Positions 1 through 10,499 of a DNA stretch of 31,575 nucleotides are shown one piece after another. The first letter of the stretch is position 1. Every line of letters starts with the position of its first letter. This stretch comes from Branchiostoma floridae. Its lineage: Eukaryota > Chordata > Leptocardii > Amphioxiformes > Branchiostomatidae. A model generated the notes under the pieces. The model saw only the letters and a list, made by a program, of their open reading frames with translations, made no database searches and was not told the origin of the DNA. The translations under genes and the position numbers were made by a program. Location of the stretch: contig NC_049983.1 of NCBI RefSeq assembly GCF_000003815.2, positions 10,252,334 through 10,283,908 on the forward strand, in the 5' to 3' direction.

Positions 1-180
1 GTATCATTGAAAAACTCTCCTTGGTAAGGAATAGAAAGGTGCAAACCGCAAAATCTTCGGATACTTCCTTCTCGAGATATTCTTGAGTATACGGACCCTG
101 TTTAGGCGCAACCGCTAACTCCTTTCTTGAGACCCCGCCTGTCACGGCACCGGGTAGTGTGATGACTTAAGAACGCGATT

Positions 181-217
181 CCAAGTTAGGCTTGAAGTTC
201 CGGCCTGGCAGACTTGG
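181..217. repeat. Inverted repeat CCAAGT/ACTTGG, edge subfamily
   Basis: The AAGAACGCGATTCCAAG variant places CCAAGT (181-186) opposite ACTTGG (212-217), a 6-bp inverted repeat spanning the junction between monomers. The same pair occurs at 396-401 and 427-432. In the core version the first arm is replaced by GTAGCTT, so the pairing is absent. The dyad is short and could be chance. Confidence 0.6.
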
Positions 218-691
218 TATCATTTAAAAGCTCCTTTAGTAAGAAATAGAAAGGTGCAAACCGCAAAATATTCGGATTCTTCCTTCTCGAGATATTCTTG
301 AGTATACGGACCTTGTTTAGGCGCAACCGCTAGCTCCTTTCTTGAGACCCCGCCTGTCACAGCACCGGGTAGGGTGCTGACTTAAGAACGCGATTCCAAG
401 TTAGGCTTGAAGTTCCGGCCTGGCAGACTTGGTATCATTGGAAAGCTCCCTTAGTAAGGAATAGAAAGGTGCAAACCGCAAAATCTTCGGATTCTTCCTT
501 CTCGAGATATTCTTGAGTATACAGATCCTGTTTAGGCGCAACCGCTAGCTCCTTTCTTGAGACCCCGCCTGCCACGACACCGGGTAGGGTGATGACTTAA
601 TGTCGCGATTGTAGTTTAGGCTTGAAGTTCCAGCCTTGCAGACTTGATATCATTGAAAATCTCCCTTGGTAAGGAATAGAAAGGTGCAAAC

Positions 692-703
692 CGCAAACGC
701 AAA
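692..703. repeat. 6-bp tandem duplication of CGCAAA inside a monomer
   Basis: The usual ACCGCAAAATC reads ACCGCAAACGCAAAATC here. This lengthens the monomer that starts at 628 to 221 bp. A clean duplication of an existing hexamer fits replication slippage. It is unique in the window. Confidence 0.85.
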
Positions 704-1181
704 ATCTTCGGATACTTCCTTCTCGAGATATTCTTGAGTATACGGACCCTGTTTAGGCGCAACCGCTAGCTCCATTCTTGAGACCCCGCCTGTCACGGTT
801 CCGGGTAGGGTGATGACTTAAGAACGCGATTCCAAGTTAGGCTTGAAGTTCCGGCCTGGCAGATTTGGTATCATTGGAAAGCTCCCTTAGTAAGGATTAG
901 AAAGGTGCAAACCGCAAAATCTTCGGATACTTCCTTCTCGAGATATTCTTGAGTATACAGACCCTGTTTAGGCGCAACCGCTAGCTCCTTTCTTGAGACC
1001 CCGCCTGTCACGGCACCGGGTAGGGTGATGACTTAATGTCACGATTGTAGCTTAGGCTTGAAGTTCCGGCCTGGCAGACTTGGTATCATTGGAAAGCTCC
1101 CTTAGTAATGAATAGAAAGGTGCAAACTGCAAAATCTTCGGATACTTCCTTCTCGAGATATTCTTGAGTATACGGACCCTG

Positions 1182-1479
1182 NNNNNNNNNNNNNNNNNNN
1201 NNNNNNNNNNNNNNNNNNNNNNNNNNNNNNNNNNNNNNNNNNNNNNNNNNNNNNNNNNNNNNNNNNNNNNNNNNNNNNNNNNNNNNNNNNNNNNNNNNNN
1301 NNNNNNNNNNNNNNNNNNNNNNNNNNNNNNNNNNNNNNNNNNNNNNNNNNNNNNNNNNNNNNNNNNNNNNNNNNNNNNNNNNNNNNNNNNNNNNNNNNNN
1401 NNNNNNNNNNNNNNNNNNNNNNNNNNNNNNNNNNNNNNNNNNNNNNNNNNNNNNNNNNNNNNNNNNNNNNNNNNNNNNN
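1182..1479. other. Assembly gap, 298 N
   Basis: This is a run of 298 unknown bases inside the array. The monomer start before it is 1064 and the next is 1501, 437 bp apart, where two whole monomers would give 430. The missing stretch is therefore very likely one and a half satellite monomers, with the gap length off by a few bases or with small insertions hidden in it. Open frames that cross this run are meaningless. Confidence 0.98.
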
Positions 1480-2575
1480 GATTGTAGCTTAGGCTTGAAG
1501 TTCCGGCCTGGCAGACTTGGTATCATTGGAAAGCTCCCTTAGTAAGGAATATAAAGGTGCAAACCGCAAAATCTTCGGATACTTCCTTCTCGAGATAGTC
1601 TTGAGTATACGGACCCTGTTTAGGCGCAACCGCTAGCTCCTTTCTTGAGACCCCGCCTGCCACGGCACCGGGTAGGGTGATGACTTAATGTCGCGATTGT
1701 AGCTTAGGCTTGAAGTTCCGGCCTGGCAGACTTGGTATCATTGGAAAGCTCCCTTAGTAAGGAATAGTAAGGTGCAAACCGCAAAATCCTCGGATACTTC
1801 CTTCTCGAGATATTCTTGAGTATACGGACCCTGTTTAGTCGCAACCGCTAGCTCCTTTCTTGAGACCCCGCCTGTCACGGCACCGGGTAGGGTGATGACT
1901 TAATGTCGCGATTGTAGCTTAGGCTTGAAGTTCCGGCCTGGCAGACTTGGTATCATTGGAAAGCTCCCTTAGTAAGGAATAGAAAGGTGCAAACCGCAAA
2001 ATCATCGGATACTTCCTTCTCGAGATATTCTTGAGTATACGGACCCTGTTAAGGCGCAACCGCTAGCTCCTTTCTTGAGACCCCGCCTGCCATGGCACCG
2101 GGTAGGGTGATGACTTAATGTCGCGATTGTAGCTTAGGCTTGAAGTTCCGGCCTGGCAGACTTGGTATCATTGGAAAGCTCCCTTAGTAAGAAATAGAAA
2201 GGTGCAAACCGCAAAATCCTCGGATACTTCCTTCTCGAGATATTCTTGAGTATACGGACCCTGTTAAGGCGCAACCGCTAGCTCCTTTCTTGAGACCCCG
2301 CCTGCCATGGCACCGGGTAGGGTGATGACTTAATGTCGCGATTGCAGCTTAGGCTTGAAGTTCCGGCCTGGCAGACTTGGTATCATTGGAAAGCTCCCTT
2401 AGTAAGGAATAGTAAGGTGCAAACCGCAAAATCCTCGAATACTTGCTTCTCGAGATATTCTTGAGTATACGGACCCTGTTTAGGCGCAACCGCTAGCTCC
2501 TTTCTTGAGACCCCGCCTGCCATGGCACCGGGTAGGGTGATGACTTAATGTCGCGATTGTAGCTTAGGCTTGAAG
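1480..2575. repeat. Transition zone from edge-type to core-type monomers
   Basis: Core alleles enter one at a time when read left to right. The monomer at 1501 still has AATCTTCGG, an A before AAGG and CACGG. The one at 1716 gains AGTAAGG (about 1766) and AATCCTCGG (about 1786). The one at 1931 gains CCATGG (2090). The one at 2361 gains TTGCTTCTCG (2445). After that the core combination dominates. Known biology: unequal exchange homogenises the interior of a satellite more strongly than its edge. Inference: this is the border of the homogenised core. Confidence 0.75.
1716..2360. repeat. Three-monomer haplotype block A, left copy
   Basis: Three adjacent monomers carry a rare linked set. The first has TTTAGTCGCAACC and GTCACGG. 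The second has AATCATCGG and CTGTTAAGGCGC. The third has AAGAAATAGAAAGG, CTGTTAAGGCGC again, and GATTGCAGCTT. The same series in the same order occurs at 28834-29478. So many shared rare changes over 645 bp mean common descent of the block, not independent mutation. Confidence 0.9.
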
Positions 2576-3435
2576 TTCCGGCCTGGCAGACTTGGTATCA
2601 TTGGAAAGCTCCCTTAGTAAGGAATAGAAAGGTGCAAACCGCAAAATCCTCGGATACTTCCTTCTCGAGATATTCTTGAGTATACGGACCCTGTTTAGGC
2701 GCAACCGCTAGCTCCTTTCTTGAGACCCCGCCTGCCATGGCACCGGGTAGGGTGATGACTTAATGTCGCGATTGTAGCTTAGGCTTGAAGTTCCGGCCTG
2801 GCAGACTTGGTATCATTGGAAAGCTCCCTTAGTAAGGAATAGTAAGGTGCAAACCGCAAAATCCTCGGATACTTGCTTCTCGAGATATTCTTGAGTATAC
2901 GGACCCTGTTTAGGCGCAACCGCTAGCTCCTTTCTTGAGACCCCGCCTGCCATGGCACCGGGTAGGGTGATGACTTAATGTCGCGATTGTAGCTTAGGCT
3001 TGAAGTTCCGGCCTGGCAGACTTGGTATCATTGGAAAGCTCCCTTAGTAAGGAATAGTAAGGTGCAAACCGCAAAATCCTCGGATACTTGCTTCTCGAGA
3101 TATTCTTGAGTATACGGACCCTGTTTAGGCGCAACCGCTAGCTCCTTTCTTGAGACCCCGCCTGCCATGGCACCGGGTAGGGTGATGACTTAATGTCGCG
3201 ATTGTAGCTTAGGCTTGAAGTTCCGGCCTGGCAGACTTGGTATCATTGGAAAGCTCCCTTAGTAAGAAATAGAAAGGTGCAATCCGCAAAAACCTCGGAT
3301 ACTTGCTTCTCGAGATATTCTTCAGTATACGGACCCTGTTTAGGCGCAACCGCTAGCTCCATTCTTGAGACCCCGCCTGCCATGGCACCGGGTAGGGTGA
3401 TGACTTAATGTCGCGACTGTAGCTTAGGCTTGAAG

Positions 3436-3654
3436 TTCCGGCCTGGCAGACTTGGTATCATTGGAAAGCTCACCTTAGTACACGGAATAGCTAAGGTGCA
3501 AACCGCAAAATCCTCGGATACTTGCTTCTCGAGATATTCTTGAGTATACGGACCCTGTTTAGGCGCAACCGCTAGCTCCTTTCTTGAGACCCCGCCTGCC
3601 ATGGCACCGGGTAGGGTGATGACTTAATGTCGCGATTGTAGCTTAGGCTTGAAG
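3436..3654. repeat. Monomer with four scattered inserted bases
   Basis: This monomer is 219 bp. The excess lies within about 30 bases (3466-3495), where AGCTCCCTTAGTAAGG reads as AGCTCACCTTAGTACACGG and AATAGTAAGG as AATAGCTAAGG. The sequence returns to consensus at once on both sides. The pattern resembles residual insertion errors of single-molecule reads, though a real mutated copy cannot be excluded. Confidence 0.8.
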
Positions 3655-4729
3655 TTCCGGCCTGGCAGACTTGGTATCATTGGAAAGCTCCCTTAGTAAG
3701 GAATAGTAAGGTGCAAACCGCAAAATCCTCGGATACTTGCTTCTCGAGATATTCTTGAGTATACGGACCCTGTTTAGGCGCAACCGCTAGCTCCTTTCTT
3801 GAGACCCCGCCTGCCATGGCACCGGGTAGGGTGATGACTTAATGTCGCGATTGTAGCTTAGGCTTGAAGTTCCGGCCTGGCAGACTTGGTATCATTGGAA
3901 AGCTCCCTTAGTAAGGAATAGTAAGGTGCAAACCGCAAAATCCTCGGATACTTGCTTCTCGAGATATTCTTCAGTATACGGACCCTGTTTAGGCGCAACC
4001 GCTAGCTCCTTTCTTGAGACCCCGCCTGCCACGGCACCGGGTAGGGTGATGACTTAATGTCGCGATTGTAGCTTAGGCTTGAAGTTCCGGCCTGGCAGAC
4101 TTGGTATCATTGGAAAGCTCCCTTAGTAAGGAATAGTAAGGTGCAAACCGCAAAAACCTCGGATACTTGCTTCTCGAGATATTCTTGAGTATACGGACCC
4201 TGTTTAGGCGCAACCGCTAGCTCCTTTCTTGAGACCCCGCCTGTCACGGCACCGGGTAGGGTGATGACTTAATGTCGCGATTGTAGCTTAGACTTGAAGT
4301 TCCGACCTGGCAGACTTGGTATCATTGGAAAGCTCTCTTAGTAAGGAATAGTAAGGTGCAAACCGCAAAATCCTCGGATACTTGCTTCTCGAGATATTCT
4401 TGAGTATACGGACCCTGTTTAGGCGCAACCGCTAGCTCCTTTCTTGAGACCCCGCCTGCCATGGCACCGGGTAGGGTGATGACTTAATGTCGCGATTGTA
4501 GCTTAGGCTTGAAGTTCCGGCCTGGCAGACTTGGTATCATTGGAAAGCTCCCTTAGTAAGAAATAGAAAGGTGCAAACCGCAAAATCCTCGGATACTTGC
4601 TTCTCGAGATATTCTTGAGTATACGGACCCTGTTTAGGCGCAACCGCTAGCTCCTTTCTTGAGACCCCGCCTGCCATGGCACCGGGTAGGGTGATGACTT
4701 AATGTCGCGATTGTAGCTTAGGCTTGAAG

Positions 4730-5159
4730 TTCCGGCCTGGCAGACTTGGTATCATTGGAAAGCTCCCTTAGTAAGGAATAGTAAGGTGCAAACCGCAAAA
4801 TCCTCGGATACTTCCTTCTCGAGATATTCTTGAGTATACGGACCCTGTTTAGGCGCAACCGCTAGCTCCTTTCTTGAGACCCCGCCTCCCATGGCACCGG
4901 GTAGGGTGATGACTTAATGTCACGATTGTAGCTTAGGCTTGAAGTTCCGGCATGTTAGACTTGGTATCATTGGAAAGCTCCCTTAGTAAGGAATAGTAAG
5001 GTGCAAACCGCAAAATCCTCGGATACTTGCTTCTCGAGATATTCTTGAGTATACGGACCCTGTTTAGGCGCAACCGCTAGCTCCTTTCTTGAGACCCCGC
5101 CTGCCATGGCACCGGGTAGGGTGATGACTTAATGTCGCGATTGTAGCTTAGGCTTGAAG
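4730..5159. repeat. Haplotype pair B, copy 1 (CCTCCCATGG then GGCATGTTAG)
   Basis: The monomer at 4730 has CCTCCCATGG and TGTCACGATT, and the next begins CCGGCATGTTAGAC in place of CCGGCCTGGCAGAC. Nearly the same linked pair recurs at 10987-11416 and 24533-24962. These changes are rare singly (CCTCCCATGG is seen otherwise only at the end of block A, right copy), so the pairs share descent. Confidence 0.85.
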
Positions 5160-6019
5160 TTCCGGCCTGGCAGACTTGGTATCATTGGAAAGCTCCCTTA
5201 GTAAGAAATATTAAGGTGCAAACCGCAAAAACCTCGGATACTTGCTTCTCGAGATATTCTTGAGTATACGGACCCTGTTTAGGCGCAACCGCTAGCTCCT
5301 TTCTTGAGACCCCGCCTGCTATGGCACCGGGTAGGGTGATGACTTAATGTCGCGATTGTAGCTTAGGCTTGAAGTTCCGGTCTGGCAGACTTGATATCAT
5401 TGGAAAGCTCCCTTAGTAAGGAATAGAAAGGTGCAAACCGCAAAATCCTCGGATACTTGCTTCTGGAGATATTCTTGAGTATACGGACCCTGTTTAGGCG
5501 CAACCGCTAGCTCCTTTCTTGAGACCCCGCCTGCCATGGCACCGGGTAGGGTGATGACTTAATGTCGCGATTGTAGCTTAGGCTTGAAGTTCCGGCCTGG
5601 CAGACTTGGTATCATTGGAAAGCTCCCTTAGTAAGGAATAGTAAGGTGCAAACCGCAAAATCCTCGGATACTTCCTTCTCGAGATATTCTTGAGTATACG
5701 GACCCTGTTTAGGCGCAACCGCTAGCTCCTTTCTTGAGACCCCGCCTGCCACGGCACCGGGTAGGGTGATGACTTAATGTCGCGATTGTAGCTTAGGCTT
5801 GAAGTTCCGGCCTGGCAGACTTGGTATCATTGGAAAGCTCCCTTAGTAAGGAATAGTAAGGTGCAAACCGCAAAATCCTCGGATACTTGCTTCTCGAGAT
5901 ATTCTTGAGTATACGGACCCTGTTTAGGCGCAACCGCTAGCTCCTTTCTTGAGACCCCGCCTGCCATGGCACCGGGTAGGGTGATGACTTAATGTCGCGA
6001 TTGTAGCTTAGGCTTGAAG

Positions 6020-6234
6020 TTCCGGCCTGGCAGACTTGGTATCATTGGAAAGCTCCCTTAGTAAGAAATAGAAAGGTGCAAACCGCAAAATCCTCGGATA
6101 CTTCCTTCTCGAGATATTCATGAGTATACGGACCCTGTTTAGGCGCAACCGCTAGCTCCTTTCTTGAGACCCCGCCTGCCACGGCACCGGGTAGGGTGAT
6201 GACTTAATGTCGCGATTGTAGCTTAGGCTTGAAG
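6020..6234. repeat. Variant monomer C (ATTCATGAG), copy 1
   Basis: It has AAGAAATAGAAAGG, TTCCTTCTCG and ATTCATGAG in place of ATTCTTGAG. The same triple is found at 16147, 18512 and 30554; those three also start CCGTCC in place of CCGGCC, which this copy does not. The T to A change breaks one arm of the 17-bp dyad at monomer positions 89-105. Confidence 0.85.
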
Positions 6235-7090
6235 TTCCGGCCTGGCAGACTTGGTATCATTGGAAAGCTCCCTTAGTAAGGAATAGTAAGGTGCAAACCG
6301 CAAAAACCTCGGATACTTGCTTCTCGAGATATTCTTGAGTATACGGACCCTGTTTAGGCGCAACCGCTAGCTCCTTTCTTGAGACCCCGCCTGCCATGGC
6401 AACGGGTAGGGTGATGACTTAATGTCGCGATTGTAGCTTAGGCTTGAAGTTCCGGCCTGGCAGACTTGGTATCATTGGAAAGCTCCCTTAGTAAGGAATA
6501 GTAAGGTGCAAACCGCAAAATCCTCGGATACTTCCTTCTCGAGATATTCTTGAGTATACGGACCCTGTTTTGGCGCAACCGCTAGCTCCTTTCTTGAGAC
6601 CCCGCCTGCCATGGCACCGGGTAGGGTGATGACTTAATGTCGCGATTGTAGCTTAGGCTTGAAGTTCCGGCCTGGCAGACTTGGTATCATTGGAAAGCTC
6701 CCTTAGTAAGGAATAGTAAGGTGCAAACCGCAAAAATCTCGGATACTTGCTTCTTGAGATATTCTTGAGTATACGGACCCTGTTTAGGCGCAACCGCTAG
6801 CTCCTTTCTTGAGACCCCGCCTGCCACGGCACCGGGTAGGGTGATGACTTAATGTCGCGATTGTAGCTTAGGCTTGAAGTTCCGGCCTGGCAGACTTGGT
6901 ATCATTGGAAAGCTCCCTTAGTAAGGAATAGTAAGGTGCAAACCGCAAAAACCTCGGATACTTGCTTCTCGAGATATTCTTGAGTATACGGACCCTGTTT
7001 AGGCGCAACCGCTAGCTCCTTTCTTGAGACCCCGCCTGCCATGGCACCGGGTAGGGTGATGACTTAATGTCGCGATTGTAGCTTAGGCTT

Positions 7091-7290
7091 GAAGATCCGG
7101 CCTGGCAGACTTGGTATCATTGGAAAGCTCCCTTAGTAAGGAATAGAAAGGTGCAAACCGCAAAATCCTCGGATACTTGCTTCTCGAGATATTCTTGAGT
7201 ATACGGACCCTGTTTAGGCGCAACCGCTAGCTCCTTTCTTGAGACCCCGCTTGCCATGGCACCGGGTAGGGTGATGACTTAATGTGGCGA
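7091..7290. repeat. Linked variants GAAGATCC and TGTGGCGA, copy 1
   Basis: GAAGATCCGG (for GAAGTTCCGG) near 7091 is followed within one monomer by AATGTGGCGA (for AATGTCGCGA) near 7281. The second change destroys the TCGCGA palindrome. The pair recurs at 23238-23436. GAAGATCC alone is also seen at about 8381, 17648 and 31410. Confidence 0.8.
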
Positions 7291-9805
7291 TTGTAGCTTA
7301 GGCTTGAAGTTCCGGCCTGGCAGATTTGGTATCATTGGAAAGCTCCCTTAGTAAGGAATAGTAAGGTGCAAACCGCAAAATCCTCGGATACTTGCTTCTC
7401 GAGATATTCTTGAGTATACGGACCCTGTTTAGGCGCAACCGCTAGCTCCTTTCTTGAGACCCCGCCTGCCATGGCACCGGGTAGGGTGATGACTTAATGT
7501 CGCGATTGTAGCTTAGGCTTGAAGTTCCGGCCTGGCAGACTTGGTATCATTGGAAAGCTCCCTTAGTAAGGAATAGTAAGGTGCAAACCGCAAAATCCTC
7601 GGATACTTGCTTCTCGAGATATTCTTGAGTATACGGACCCTGTTTAGGCGCAACCGCTAGCTCCTTTCTTGAGACCCCGCCTGCCATGGCACCGGGTAGG
7701 GTGATGACTTAATGTCGCGATTGTAGCTTAGGCTTGAAGTTCCGGCCTGGCAGACTTGGTATCATTGGAAAGCTCCCTTAGTAAGGAATAGTAAGGTGCA
7801 AACCGCAAAATCCTCGGATACTTGCTTCTCGAGATATTCTTGAGTATACGGACCCTGTTTAGGCGCAACCGCTAGCTCCTTTCTTGAGACCCCGCCTGCC
7901 ATGGCACCGGGTAGGGTGATGACTTAATGTCGCGATTGTAGCTTAGGCTTGAAGTTCCGGCCTGGCAGACTTGGTATCATTGGAAAGCTCCGTTAGTAAG
8001 GAATAGTAAGGTGCAAACCGCAAAATCCTCGGATACTTCCTTCTCGAGATATTCTTGAGTATACGGACCCTGTTTAGGCGCAACCGCTAGCTCCTTTCTT
8101 GAGACCCCGCCTGCCATGGCACCGGGTAGGGTGATGACTTAATGTCGCGATTGTAGCTTAGGCTTGAAGTTCCGGCCTGGCAGATTTGGTATCATTGGAA
8201 AGCTCCCTTAGTAAGGAATAGTAAGGTGCAAACCGCAAAAACCTCGGATACTTGCTTCTTGAGATATTCTTGAGTATACGGACCCTGTTTAGGCGCAACC
8301 GCTAGCTCCTTTCTTGTGACCCCGCCTGCCATGGCACCGGGTAGGGTGATGACTTAATGTCGCGATTGTAGCTTAGGCTTGAAGATCCGGCCTGGCAGAC
8401 TTGGTATCATTGGAAAGCTCCCTTAGTAAGGAATAGAAAGGTGCAAACCGCAAAATCCTCGGATACTTGCTTCTCGAGATATTCTTGAGTATACGGACCC
8501 TGTTTAGGCGCAACCGCTAGCTCCTTTCTTGAGACCCCGCCTGCCATGGCAACGGGTAGGGTGATGACTTAATGTCGCGATTGTAGCTTAGGCTTGAAGT
8601 TCCGGCCTGGCAGACTTGGTATCATTGGAAAGCTCCCTTAGTAAGAAATAGAAAGGTGCAAATCGCAAAATCCTCGGATACTTCCTTCTCGAGATATTCT
8701 TGAGTATACGGACCCTGTTTAGGCGCAACCGCTAGCTCCTTTCTTGAGACCCCGCCTGCCACGGCACCGGGTAGGGTGATGACTTAATGTCGCGATTGTA
8801 GCTTAGGCTTGAAGTTCCGGCCTGGCAGACTTGGTATCATTGGAAAGCTCCCTTAGTAAGGAATAGAAAGGTGCAAACCGCATAATCCTCGGATACTTGC
8901 TTCTCGAGATATTCTTGAGTATACGGACCCTGTTTAGGCGCAACCGCTAGCTCCTTTCTTGAGACCCCGCCTGCCATGGCACCGGGTAGGGTGATGACTT
9001 AATGTCGCGATTGTAGCTTAGGCTTGAAGTTCCGGCCTGGCAGACTTGGTATCATTGGAAAGCTCCCTTAGTAAGGAATAGTAAGGTGCAAACCGCAAAA
9101 TCCTCGGATACTTGCTTCTCGAGATATTCTTGAGTATACGGACCCTGTTTAGGCGCAACCGCTAGCTCCTTTCTTGAGACCCCGCCTGCCATGGCACCGG
9201 GTAGGGTGATGACTTAATGTCGCGATTGTAGCTTAGGCTTGAAGTTCCGGCCTGGCAGACTTGGTATCATTGGAAAGCTCCCTTAGTAAGGAATAGTAAG
9301 GTGCAAACCGCAAAATCCTCGGATACTTGCTTCTCGAGATATTCTTGAGTATACGGACCCTGTTTAGGCGCAACCGCTAGCTCCTTTCTTGAGACCCCGC
9401 CTGCCATGGCACCGGGTAGGGTGATGACTTAATGTCGCGATTGTAGCTTAGGCTTGAAGTTCCGGCCTGGCAGACTTGGTATCATTGGAAAGCTCTCTTA
9501 GTAAGGAATAGTAAGGTGCAAACCGCAAAATCCTCGGATACTTGCTTCTCGAGATATTCTTGAGTATTCGGACCCTGTTTAGGCGCAACCGCTAGCTCCT
9601 TTCTTGAGACCCCGCCTGCCACGGCACCGGGTAGGGTGATGACTTAATGTCGCGATTGTAGCTTAGGCTTGAAGTTCCGGCCTGGCAGACTTGGTATCAT
9701 TGGAAAGCTCCCTTAGTAAGGAATAGAAAGGTGCAAACCGCAAAAACCTCGGATACTTCCTTCTCGAGATATTCTTGAGTATACGGACCCTGTTTAGGCG
9801 CAACC

Positions 9806-10012
9806 TGCTAGCTCCTTTCTTGAGACCCCGCCTGCCATGGCACCGAGGGTAGGGTGATGACTTAATGTCGCGATTGTAGCGTTAGGAGCTTGAAGTTCCG
9901 GCCTGGCAGACTTGGTAGTCATTGGAAAGCATCCCTTAGCTAAGGAATAGAAAGGTGCAAACCGCTGAAAAACCTCGGAATACTTGCATTCTCGAGATAT
10001 TCAGATATTCTT
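9806..10012. repeat. Insertion-rich stretch across two monomers
   Basis: Monomers starting at 9675 and 9896 are 221 and 231 bp, an excess of 22 bases, all of it between 9806 and 10012. Changes are nearly all single-base insertions every 10-20 bases (AACCTGCTAGC, ACCGAGGGTAGG, GCGTTAGGAGC, GGTAGTCATT, GCATCCC, AGCTAAGG), plus an 8-bp duplication of AGATATTC near 9995-10010. Both flanks return to perfect consensus. Such a density of pure insertions in about 200 bp is typical of an unpolished single long read and unlike other copies. I treat it as a probable sequence error. Confidence 0.85.
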
Positions 10013-10380
10013 TGAGTATACGGACCCTGTTTAGGCGCAACCGCTAGCTCCTTTCTTGAGACCCCGCCTGCCATGGCACCGGGTAGGGTGATGACTTAAT
10101 GTCGCGATTGTAGCTTAGGCTTGAAGTTCCGGCCTGGCAGACTTGGTATCATTGGAAAGCTCCCTTAGTAAGGAATAGTAAGGTGCAAACCGCAAAATCC
10201 TCGGATACTTGCTTCTCGAGATATTCTTGAGTATACGGACCCTGTTTAGGCGCAACCGCTAGCTCCTTTCTTGAGACCCCGCCTGCCACGGCACCGGGTA
10301 GGGTGATGACTTAATGTCGCGATTGTAGCTTAGGCTTGAAGTTCCGGCCTGGCAGACTTGGTATCATTGGAAAGCTCCCT

Positions 10381-10398
10381 TAGTAAGGAATAGTAAGG
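10381..10398. repeat. Direct repeat TAGTAAGG at 10-bp spacing (reference monomer)
   Basis: The core monomer has TAGTAAGG-AA-TAGTAAGG. The two octamers start exactly 10 bp apart, about one helical turn. The perfect repeat depends on the derived T; edge copies read TAGTAAGG-AA-TAGAAAGG. The first copy also forms the odd palindrome CCTTAGTAAGG with the bases before it. Most core monomers have the perfect form. Confidence 0.9.
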
Positions 10399-10429
10399 TG
10401 CAAACCGCAAAATCCTCGGATACTTGCTT

Positions 10430-10446
10430 CTCGAGATATTCTTGAG
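10430..10446. repeat. Imperfect 17-bp dyad centred on XhoI-type palindrome region
   Basis: CTCGAGATATTCTTGAG can fold with seven pairs (one G-T or G-U) around a TAT loop. Its left half is inside the perfect 8-bp palindrome TCTCGAGA (10429-10436). GTATAC follows at 10446-10451. The dyad is present in nearly every monomer; copies with ATTCATGAG (variant C) break one pair, and TTCTTGAG at about 6753 and 8258 changes the other arm. Confidence 0.8.
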
Positions 10447-10462
10447 TATACGGACCCTGTTT

Positions 10463-10499
10463 AGGCGCAACCGCTAGCTCCTTTCTTGAGACCCCGCCT
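10463..10499. repeat. Inverted repeat AGGCG/CGCCT enclosing GCTAGC and TTCTTGAG
   Basis: AGGCG at 10463-10467 is complementary to CGCCT at 10495-10499. The arms are only 5 bp with a 27-bp loop, so chance is quite possible. GCTAGC (10473-10478) is a 6-bp palindrome inside the loop. TTCTTGAG (10483-10490) is a second copy of the octamer at 10439-10446, 44 bp away. Confidence 0.5.

Larger units (their letters stand above)
1..1181. repeat. Divergent left-edge monomers
   Basis: These five and a half monomers (starts at 198, 413, 628, 849 and 1064) differ from the core far more than core copies differ from each other. Three of the five complete 3' ends (before 198, 413 and 849) carry AAGAACGCGATTCCAAG where the core has TGTCGCGATTGTAG; I see this version nowhere else in the window. 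All visible copies have AGAAAGG, a TTCGG form and TTCCTTCTCG, and none has CCATGG. Private changes are frequent, for example TCATTTAAAAG near 222, CAGATCC near 521 and GGTTCC near 798. Known biology: satellite edges escape homogenisation and collect old variants. Inference: the array boundary lies not far to the left of this window. Confidence 0.85.

Noticed and set aside
1086-1526. Open frames on both strands across the first N run, and similar ones at 23374-23645
   Set aside because: Most of their length is unknown bases. The readable ends are plain satellite.
3405-3602. Minus-strand open frame of about 65 codons
   Set aside because: It is produced by the four inserted bases at 3466-3495, probably sequence error. 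The translated pieces are the same satellite reading frames seen elsewhere.
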